Assembly: GCF_000170755.1 (NCBI RefSeq)
Contig: NZ_ABCK01000018.1
Span: forward strand, 51,433-115,432
DNA: 64,000 nt
Direction of reading: 5' to 3'
DNA from: Lentisphaera araneosa HTCC2155
Lineage (GTDB): Bacteria; Verrucomicrobiota; Lentisphaeria; Lentisphaerales; Lentisphaeraceae
Shown in pieces: positions 57,712 to 64,000 of this stretch (position 1 is its first letter; the number at the start of each line of letters is the position of its first letter). The notes under the pieces are model-generated. The model was not told the DNA's origin. It searched no databases and was given only the letters and a program-made list of their open reading frames with translations. Position numbers and translations under genes: made by a program.

Positions 57712-58964
57712 TCATCTTCGCTTTTAGCTTTAACTTCTAAGCTGAGGCTGATGATATTTCTTTCATCAGCTTCAAGAATCGTGGCAGTAAAAAATTCACA
57801 GTCTACTTCAGTTTTGGCTGTGGGAATATCGCCCGTAAGGTTAAAGATGTAAGCGCCAATTGTGTCGTATTCTTCATCCGGGATTGCACTGTCTAAAGCT
57901 TGGTTGATATCATCTATCGTAGCCCGAGGATCAATGATCGCAAAGCCTGGCCTTTGAATTTGAATTTGGCTCACTTCTTCAGTGTCAAATTCATCGTGGA
58001 TTTCACCGACAATTTCTTCTAAGAGGTCTTCCATTGTGACTAAGCCAGCGGTTCCGCCAAACTCGTCTTGTACAATAGCGAGATGAATTTTCTTTTTACG
58101 AAAGTTAGGAAGGCTGAGGTCAAGGGTTTCAGTTTCTTGAACGAATTCTACAGGACGAAGTAAGTCATTAAGTTTGGATTGGCAAATTTTACTGTAGTCC
58201 AAGAAATCTTTGGCGTAGACAAGGCCGATGATTTGGTCGGGTTTCTCATCGTAAACGGGGAGACGACTATAGCCACTGCTGATGAAGAGTTTTTTGATTT
58301 CCTCAAGTGGAGTTTCTTTTTCGACTCCAGTGATCGAAGTTCGAGGTGTCATGACTTCTCGAATACTGGTGTCATCCAAATTAAAAACACCTTTGATCAT
58401 ACGGGCTTCTTCATCTTCGATTGAGTCTTCATCATCGTTCTCTTCGTCTTCTTCTACGAGAGATAAAATTTCGTCTTCCGCTGAGGCCTTGGTTGTGTTG
58501 TTATCGCTCTCTTCGAGACGAGCCTCGTGCTTATTGTGCAAGCTAAGGACAACTGTGATATAAGGCAGGAGAATGATGTTTAGAACTTTGAGGATGTCTA
58601 AAGAGTTGCTAAGGATCGTTATGCCAAAGTTTCGAGTCCAAATAGATCCCAGTACTTCTCGCGTGAGGAGATAGAGTACCATAACTAAGGCAAAATAGGC
58701 GATATCTTCGGTACGGGTATTTTTGGCGCCGTCTAAAATGAAAATTTTGTGGGCAACAAGTGTGTAACTTGTAGTAAAGGTGAAACTAGAAGCACGTAAA
58801 ACAAAACCAAATCTTGGGCGATTGTCATTGATGTATTGACAGTTTTTTTGCGTCTTGTCTTCTAGTGTACGGAGTATCCCACCAGTGAGCTTGCGCAATG
58901 AAGATCGACAAGCGCCTGTCCAGCAAGCGAGAGCCAAAAGGCCGACTAAAATAAGCATTCCCAT
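57708..58964 (-). CDS. Hemolysin-family CBS-domain membrane protein (CorC/HlyC type)
   Basis: 418 residues. The N-terminal membrane part (about 1-145) has three or four hydrophobic segments and is a divergent form of the DUF21 domain. An acidic linker (about 160-190, rich in Asp and Glu) follows. Then come MTPRTSITGVEKETPLEEIK and a second CBS repeat, VQDEFGGTAGLVTMEDLLEE (about 201-330), and the C-terminal CorC_HlyC domain (about 340-415) with YDTIGAYIFNLTGDIP. Such proteins act in magnesium/cobalt efflux or membrane integrity. It overlaps ybeY by one base, a common pairing in bacteria. Confidence 0.88.
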   Translation of the reverse strand: MGMLILVGLLALACWTGACRSSLRKLTGGILRTLEDKTQKNCQYINDNRPRFGFVLRASSFTFTTSYTLVAHKIFILDGAKNTRTEDIAYFALVMVLYLLTREVLGSIWTRNFGITILSNSLDILKVLNIILLPYITVVLSLHNKHEARLEESDNNTTKASAEDEILSLVEEDEENDDEDSIEDEEARMIKGVFNLDDTSIREVMTPRTSITGVEKETPLEEIKKLFISSGYSRLPVYDEKPDQIIGLVYAKDFLDYSKICQSKLNDLLRPVEFVQETETLDLSLPNFRKKKIHLAIVQDEFGGTAGLVTMEDLLEEIVGEIHDEFDTEEVSQIQIQRPGFAIIDPRATIDDINQALDSAIPDEEYDTIGAYIFNLTGDIPTAKTEVDCEFFTATILEADERNIISLSLEVKAKSEDD

Positions 58965-59446
58965 TAGGCAATAATCCTTGCATTCGGGAAGTGCTCTTTA
59001 ATGAGTTTCATGGATTGGGCTTCTGCATCACGCATAGCTTTAATATCATCTTCTTGATGATCGTCGAAACCGCAGAGGTGAAGAATACCATGGGCTACAT
59101 AAAGCAGGGCTTCATCATTAAAAGATGAGTCGTAAGTCTGAGCCTGGCTTTGTGCAGTTTCTAGGGAAATGAGTAATTCGCCGAGGACAAAGGGGTCGTC
59201 TTCGTCGGCAAACTCTTCTTCGTAATCATCGAGGTAATCGAAGCTAATGACATCCGTAGCTCCCTCGTGTTGAAGGAACTGAACGTTGACGGGTTCGATA
59301 CCCGCGTCATCAGTGAAGCTTATGTTAAGTGAGCAGTGTTTTTTACTGAGACCCCAGTGATCACATAAATAAAGCGCAATGTCTTCTATGTGCTTGGTCT
59401 CAGCTAATGTGTATTTATCTGTATCAGACTGTATAGAGATGTTCAT
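58964..59446 (-). CDS. ybeY: Endoribonuclease YbeY
   Basis: 160 residues. YbeY matures 16S rRNA 3' ends and takes part in ribosome quality control, using a zinc ion. The zinc motif is HGILHLCGFDDHQED (about 124-138). The third His is one residue later than in E. coli (HGTLHLLGYDH), through an extra Asp, a form also used by some other bacteria. VISFDYLDDYEEE and LGELLISLETAQSQA are further family blocks. It precedes corC by a one-base overlap, as in many genomes. A GGCCGA/TCGGCC hairpin at 59452-59469 lies just upstream of the start. Confidence 0.93.
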   Translation of the reverse strand: MNISIQSDTDKYTLAETKHIEDIALYLCDHWGLSKKHCSLNISFTDDAGIEPVNVQFLQHEGATDVISFDYLDDYEEEFADEDDPFVLGELLISLETAQSQAQTYDSSFNDEALLYVAHGILHLCGFDDHQEDDIKAMRDAEAQSMKLIKEHFPNARIIA

Positions 59447-59476
59447 GATGTGGCCGAAACAAGTCGGCCGAGCTCC

Positions 59477-59653
59477 TTACTGGTCGATCGGTGCGTAGCT
59501 AGGAGCTTTCCAGTCAGGGTAAGACGCCTGAATGGCTTCAGCCCATGATTGTTCCATAGCTGGGAGGCCATGGCTAGCAATTTGTGGGTCATTTGCACAA
59601 GAAAAACTAAGTGCAGCTAAAAAGAACGTCGCGATAAGAGCTTTTGATTTCAT
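59477..59653 (-). CDS. Small exported peptide, 58 residues
   Basis: A short gene. It begins ATG at 59653, overlapping the fabF stop as ATGA, with AAGGAAG a few bases upstream in good position, and ends TAA at 59477. The product starts MKSKALIATFFLAALSFSCA, a signal peptide with a cleavable Ala or a possible lipid-anchored Cys, and continues with a mature part of about 38 residues containing ASHGLPAMEQSWAEAIQASY and ending APIDQ. No family is recognised. The coupling to fabF, signal peptide and ribosome-binding site together support a real gene. Confidence 0.75.
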   Translation of the reverse strand: MKSKALIATFFLAALSFSCANDPQIASHGLPAMEQSWAEAIQASYPDWKAPSYAPIDQ

Positions 59654-60891
59654 TTGAACTTCCTTACTAAACCAGTTGCATTGTGACCACCAAAACCAAG
59701 GTTGATATTGAGGGCAACATCAACAGTGCACTCACGAGACTTATTGGGAACGTAATCAAGGTCACATTCCGGGTCTGGAGTCGTGTAGTTCATAGTGGGA
59801 GGGATTTTATCGTTTTTAACAGCAAGGGCACAAACAATAGTTTCCCAAGCGCCAGCAGTACCAAGACCGTGACCAGTCATTGATTTTGTACTAGAGATAG
59901 GAATGTTTGGAGCTTTGTCGCCAAAGACAGATTTAATCGCACGTGTTTCGAACTTATCATTCATCGGGGTTGAAGTTCCGTGTGCGTTGATGTAGCTCAC
60001 TTCTGATGCATCAATTTTTGCGTGCTTCATAGCCATTGTGATCGCAGCAGCAGCACCTGAACCGTCGTCGGCAGGAGAAGTGATGTGATTAGCGTCGGCA
60101 GTTGCACCATAACCAATAAATTCAGCGATGATGTTAGCTCCACGAGCTTGAGCACTTTCGAGTGTTTCCATAACGAGGATACCAGCACCTTCACCCATCA
60201 CAAAACCGTCACGGTCTTTATCGAATGGGCGACTTGCACCTTGGGGATCATCGTTGCGAGTTGACATTGCACGCATAGAAGCGAAACCAGCCATGCCAAC
60301 GGGAGTAATTGCAGCTTCGGCACCACCTGTAATGATCACGTCAGCATCACCGCGTTGAAGGATCCAGAAAGATTCTCCGATCGAGTGAGTTGAGGATGCA
60401 CAGGCAGAGACTGCAGTGAAATTGGGGCCTTTAAATCCATGATGGATTGAAACGATTCCCGAGCTCATGTCACCAATCATCTTGGGAATGAGCATAGGAG
60501 AAACGCGGCGGGGGCCTTTAGTGACGAGTTTTTCTACTTCTTCTTCGAGAGTAGCTAAACCGCCAATACCCGAACCAATGAGAACGCCGATGCGTTCTGC
60601 AGGAATCGACGAGTCTTTGAGACCCGCCTCTTCCACAGCTTCGTTTGAGGCAGCAATTGCAAACTGGCAGAAACGATCGATTTTTTTGGCTACTGCAGGT
60701 TCCATGTACTGCGTCGGTTCGAAGTCATTAACTTCGCCAGCGATAGTACAGCGGTGACCTTCAGTATCGAAGCCTTTAATAGTATCCAAGCCACTTTTTC
60801 CGGAGAGAAGTCCAGACCAGAAGTCCTGGGTAGTATTACCGACGGGTGAGATTACACCTGTGCCAGTGATAACGATGCGTTTTAATTCCAT
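59650..60891 (-). CDS. fabF: Beta-ketoacyl-ACP synthase II
   Basis: 413 residues. It elongates acyl-ACP with malonyl-ACP. Marks are the N-terminal RRIVITGTGVISPVGNTTQDF-type start (VVITGTGVISPVGN pattern), the nucleophile VSACASSTHSIGES (Cys about 163), the first catalytic His in INAHGTSTPMNDKFET, and the second in SSTKSMTGHGLGTAGAWE. The C-terminal NINLGFGGHNATGLVRK is diagnostic for FabF. It follows acpP by 27 bases, in the common order fabG-acpP-fabF, and the next gene overlaps it as ATGA. Confidence 0.96.
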   Translation of the reverse strand: MELKRIVITGTGVISPVGNTTQDFWSGLLSGKSGLDTIKGFDTEGHRCTIAGEVNDFEPTQYMEPAVAKKIDRFCQFAIAASNEAVEEAGLKDSSIPAERIGVLIGSGIGGLATLEEEVEKLVTKGPRRVSPMLIPKMIGDMSSGIVSIHHGFKGPNFTAVSACASSTHSIGESFWILQRGDADVIITGGAEAAITPVGMAGFASMRAMSTRNDDPQGASRPFDKDRDGFVMGEGAGILVMETLESAQARGANIIAEFIGYGATADANHITSPADDGSGAAAAITMAMKHAKIDASEVSYINAHGTSTPMNDKFETRAIKSVFGDKAPNIPISSTKSMTGHGLGTAGAWETIVCALAVKNDKIPPTMNYTTPDPECDLDYVPNKSRECTVDVALNINLGFGGHNATGLVRKFK

Positions 60892-60918
60892 AGTTTTTGC
60901 TGCCGTAAATAAATTTAA

Positions 60919-61152
60919 TTAAGCGTTTTCTTCAACGAATTTAATCGCGTCGCCAACCGTGAGGATGTTTTCGCTTACTTCGTCTGGGATAGTTACGTTG
61001 AACTGCTCTTCGAGTTCCATAACGAGTTCTACTGTGTCGAGTGAATCGGCACCGAGATCGTCGATGAATTTAGCCTCAGGAAGGCATTGGTCAGCAGTTA
61101 CGCTGAGTTTTTCGCAGATTACTTCGATAACTTTATCGGCTGTTGAAGACAT
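60919..61152 (-). CDS. acpP: Acyl carrier protein
   Basis: 77 residues, highly acidic. DDLGADSLDTVELVMELEEQ carries the 4'-phosphopantetheine attachment Ser37 in DSLD. FNVTIPDE and DAIKFVEENA follow the standard ACP pattern. It carries the growing acyl chain among the Fab enzymes. It sits between fabG (75-base gap) and fabF (27-base gap). Confidence 0.98.
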   Translation of the reverse strand: MSSTADKVIEVICEKLSVTADQCLPEAKFIDDLGADSLDTVELVMELEEQFNVTIPDEVSENILTVGDAIKFVEENA

Positions 61153-61227
61153 AACTCTTCTCCTAAGTTTGTATTAGTTTGTTTTGTGAACGTGTTAAAA
61201 TGATTGCATGTATTAAAAATGCAAACG

Positions 61228-61971
61228 CTATTGCATAACCAAACCACCGTCAACATTAAATGTTTGACCAGTGATATATGCAGACTCGTCTGAGGCTAAA
61301 AAGGCGATCATTGCAGCGACTTCTTTGGCTTCACCAGCACGTCCCAATGGGATGTTTGTGAGGAAAGCTTCGCGTGCTGCGTCAGAGACGGCATCTGTCA
61401 TTTCAGTTGCGATGTAGCCAGGAGCTACAGCATTAACAGTGATGTTTCTGCTGGAAAGTTCTTTGGCGCTTGATTTTGTGAAGCCAATGAGGCCAGCTTT
61501 TGAGGCGGCGTAGTTAGCTTGGCCAGCGTTGCCCGTAAGGCCAACAACTGAGGAAATATTAATGATACGACCTTTGCGCAATTTCATCATGGGACGCATA
61601 ACAGCTTTTGTACAGTTGAAAGCACCTTTGAGATTGACCGCCATAACGAGGTCCCAATCGTCTTCTTTCATGCGCATCATAAGTGTGTCACGAGTGATGC
61701 CAGCGTTGTTAACGAGAACGTCAACTTGACCAAAATCGCTAAGGATCTGTGTAAAAACTTCACTTACAGCCGTGCCATCAGCAACGTTGAGTGCATAACC
61801 TTTTACTTGATCCGCAGGAGCGCCGAGTTCAGTTACAGCATTTTGAGCTGTTTCTTCTCTTGTGCCAATGAGGGCGACTTTTGCACCGTCAGCGAGTAAA
61901 CGACGACAGATTTCGAGACCGATTCCACGTGAACCGCCAGTTACTACACAAACTTTATCTTTTACGCTCAT
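61228..61971 (-). CDS. fabG: 3-oxoacyl-ACP reductase
   Basis: 247 residues, a short-chain dehydrogenase. NADPH-binding TGGSRGIGLEI (about 11-21), NNAGITRDTLMMRMK (about 86-100), catalytic Ser in NISSVVGLTGNAGQ, then YAASKAGLIGFTKS with Tyr and Lys about 151/155. The C terminus AYITGQTFNVDGGLVMQ is typical of FabG. It reduces the beta-keto group of acyl-ACP. In the fab gene order it follows fabH by 19 bases. Confidence 0.97.
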   Translation of the reverse strand: MSVKDKVCVVTGGSRGIGLEICRRLLADGAKVALIGTREETAQNAVTELGAPADQVKGYALNVADGTAVSEVFTQILSDFGQVDVLVNNAGITRDTLMMRMKEDDWDLVMAVNLKGAFNCTKAVMRPMMKLRKGRIINISSVVGLTGNAGQANYAASKAGLIGFTKSSAKELSSRNITVNAVAPGYIATEMTDAVSDAAREAFLTNIPLGRAGEAKEVAAMIAFLASDESAYITGQTFNVDGGLVMQ

Positions 61972-61990
61972 GATTTTTCCTTTCTTGGAT

Positions 61991-62973
61991 TTAGTATTTT
62001 AAAACCGTTGCACCCCAAGTGAAGCCACCACCGAAGGCGACAAAGACGAGGATTTGGCCGCGTTTGAGTTCGCCGCTACGAGCGAGTTCGTCGAGGGCGA
62101 TGGGGATAGTGGCGGCCGAGGTGTTGCCGTATTTTTGAACATTAACAAAAACTTTTTCACTTGCAATGCCCACTTTATCACCCACAGCACTGATAATACG
62201 TACGTTAGCTTGGTGGGGGATGAGCCAGTCGATGTCGTCAACGCTTAGGTTAACTTCTTCTAAAGCTTTCTTAACTGAGTTTGCCATGTTGGTGACAGCG
62301 AGTTTGAAGACTTCGCGACCTTGCATTTGCAGGTAGCGTCCTGGGTCTTCTAGATTATCTGCAGTTGCGGGAGTCGCTGATCCACCGATCGCGGTGTGAA
62401 GTAATTCTTCGTGGGTGCCATCAGATGCGAGTATAGAGTTGAGTAAAGAATTATCTTTTTCATCAACACTTTCAATGACAGCAGCCCCAGCACCATCGCC
62501 GAAGAGAACGCAGGTGTTGCGATCCGACCAGTTGACTTGTGAACTGAGTTTTTCAGCGCCGATAACTAAAGCGTATTTATAATTGCCGCAGCGAACCATT
62601 GAAGAGGCGACTTCCATTGCATAGACAAAACCTGTGCAGGCAGCTTCAATTGAAAAACACGCCGCATTCATGGCGCCGATTTTTCTTTGTAAGATCGTCG
62701 CTGTATTAGGGAAAGGTTTATCAGGAGAGAGAGTTGCTACGATGATAAGATCGAGATCATCAGCAGTGATGCCAGCATCGCTAAGAGCATTTTGTGCAGC
62801 GGGTACACAGAGGTCAGACGTGGCTTGTCGTCGGCAGCAATATGGCGCTGCTCGATACCTGTTCGAGTGACGATCCAATCGTGTGAAGTTTCAACCGTCT
62901 CAGCTAAATCATCATTAGTGACGATATTTTCAGGGGCGTATTTACCTGTGCCAATAATCTTAATACCTTTCAT
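61991..62973 (-). pseudogene. fabH: 3-oxoacyl-ACP synthase III, frame broken by one missing base
   Basis: The N-terminal part begins ATG at 62973, with AGGAGG at 62980-62985, and reads [18 protein letters not shown], then [14 protein letters not shown]. From codon 50, near 62826, the homologous text continues in another frame: [20 protein letters not shown] to the stop at 61991. Adding one base after GACGAC (62827) rejoins both parts as ADDxATSDL, the normal FabH text. The downstream frame has the catalytic Cys in IEAACTGFVYAME, HQANVRI and YGNTSAATIP, all intact. FabH starts fatty-acid synthesis from acetyl-CoA and malonyl-ACP. A sequencing error is the simplest explanation in such an otherwise intact cluster; a recent mutation is the alternative. 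Confidence 0.9.
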
Positions 62974-62974
62974 C

Positions 62975-63973
62975 TTAAGCCTCCTGTTCAATTCCTGCAA
63001 TAATTTGTTTATTGATTTGTTTTTGAGTGAGTTCGTGAGCTACTTTCAGTGCATTTTTCAGAGCGTATGAATCTGAACTGCCGTGGGCTTTGATGAAAAT
63101 TCCGTTGACGCCTAAGAGTGGGGCTCCACCAGTGGCGCGCGAGTCAGTTTTTTCTTTGAGTTCATCAAAAGCACCTTTCGAGAGGGCGTAGCCAACTTTT
63201 CGAACTTGTCTCTTCTTAATGTTTTCTTTAAGCATGCCAGAGATCCCCTTGGCAATACCTTCACAACTTTTTAAAACGAGGTTACCAATAAAGCCATCAC
63301 AAACTACTACGTCTACTTTATCCTTAAACAAGTCAGTGCCTTCAACATTGCCGATGAAGTTGTAGTCGTTTTCTTTGAGTAGCTTAAATGTTGCTTTCGT
63401 GACTTCGTTGCCCTTGCCATCTTCGCTACCGTTTGAAAAGAGACCTACACGTGGAGATTCGAGTTCGAGAATAGCTTTTGCGTAAATTTCTCCCATGATG
63501 GAGAACTGATTCAGCATTTCGGGTTTCGAGTCCACGTTAGCGCCCGAGTCGAGTAAAACAAATTTGCCGTGTGGGGCAGGGATGACGGTTGCAATTGCGG
63601 GACGATCGATGCCTGGTAAGCGACCAAGTTTGAGGACGCAGCAAGCGACTGAAGCGCCTGTGTTCCCAGCTGAAACTAATGCGTCAGCTTCGCCTTCTTT
63701 AACCAATTTAACGGCTATAGCGATGGAGGAGTCTTTTTTACCGCGAATAGCTGCGGTGGGGGGATCGTCCATAGTGACTACTTCACTAGTGTGGACTATC
63801 GAAAATCTTGAGAGGTCAACTTGGTATTTGTCGAGCTCAGATTGTATGAGGGATTCATCCCCGACGAGTTTGAATGAAACGTCGGCGGGGATTTCCTCGA
63901 GAGCCTGAATGGCTCCGGAGATAATTTCCTGTGGAGCATTATCTCCGCCCATTGCGTCAAGCGCAATGATCAT
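62975..63973 (-). CDS. plsX: Phosphate acyltransferase PlsX
   Basis: 332 residues. It makes acyl-phosphate from acyl-ACP for phospholipid synthesis. [20 protein letters not shown] is the family start, with [20 protein letters not shown] (about 104-123), [19 protein letters not shown] and [17 protein letters not shown] further on. The stop (62975) lies 1 base before the fabH start, so the fabH ribosome-binding site is inside plsX. Upstream, 63979-63999 on this strand reads as the tail of another frame ending in TAG, possibly rpmF (L32), which often precedes plsX; this is a guess as only six codons are visible. Confidence 0.95.
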   Translation of the reverse strand: MIIALDAMGGDNAPQEIISGAIQALEEIPADVSFKLVGDESLIQSELDKYQVDLSRFSIVHTSEVVTMDDPPTAAIRGKKDSSIAIAVKLVKEGEADALVSAGNTGASVACCVLKLGRLPGIDRPAIATVIPAPHGKFVLLDSGANVDSKPEMLNQFSIMGEIYAKAILELESPRVGLFSNGSEDGKGNEVTKATFKLLKENDYNFIGNVEGTDLFKDKVDVVVCDGFIGNLVLKSCEGIAKGISGMLKENIKKRQVRKVGYALSKGAFDELKEKTDSRATGGAPLLGVNGIFIKAHGSSDSYALKNALKVAHELTQKQINKQIIAGIEQEA

Positions 63974-64000
63974 ATTAACTAGTTGCCAGCTGCGATTACT

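Overview
The window looks like a chromosomal piece of a marine Lentisphaerota bacterium, probably close to Lentisphaera. The 16S gene opens with a PVC-type sequence, base composition is moderately AT-rich, and ECF sigma factors paired with Hanks-type Ser/Thr kinases are typical of Planctomycetota and Lentisphaerota. This placement is inference from recognised families, not from a search.

Layout. 1-3150: the end of a cyanate/nitrate-type ABC transporter operon (substrate-binding protein, permease, ATPase), then cyanase and an NTF2-fold protein, closed by a strong terminator. 3137-3586: dihydrofolate reductase. 4049-9083: a complete 16S-23S-5S rRNA operon with no tRNA in the spacer, a 21-bp leader/spacer processing stem and a terminator that recurs about 150 bp downstream. 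9084-9443: structured non-coding DNA with short repeats. 9444-16145: a thioredoxin-like protein, class I fumarase, and a three-gene ABC export system with a GldF-GldG-like fusion. 16157-19543: a lipoprotein, an MTHFR-like protein, a Fur-family regulator, FtsQ and a VOC protein. 19546-32229: two kinase/ECF sigma loci, a secreted aldose-dehydrogenase gene set, a BLUF photoreceptor and a fatty acid desaturase. 32468-40007: an RDD protein, then a tight minus-strand run cmoB, O-antigen ligase-like, MTHFR fusion, thiL, tsaE, tsaB. 40218-44111: two unrecognised genes, a palindromic repeat cluster and a complete group II intron inserted in one repeat copy. 44185-52941: htpG, an MscS channel, a gshB-grx-bolA-grxD-hisI cluster, a lipid-exporter-like ABC protein and a parvulin. 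53067-63973: phosphomannomutase, fdhD with a YdeP-type molybdoenzyme, corC-like, ybeY, and the fatty-acid cluster plsX-fabH-fabG-acpP-fabF followed by a 58-residue secreted peptide gene.

The most useful observations are: group II intron boundaries fixed by an uninterrupted sibling target 150 bp away; a fabH reading frame broken by one missing base; a kinase that lacks the usual catalytic lysine and HRD arginine; mutually exclusive inverted repeats upstream of htpG; and a structured candidate RNA between two copies of the rRNA terminator. I see no CRISPR array, prophage or classical defence island. I cannot point to a convincing new multi-gene system; the kinase/sigma loci and the unrecognised pair at 40.2-41.9 kb are the best places to look.
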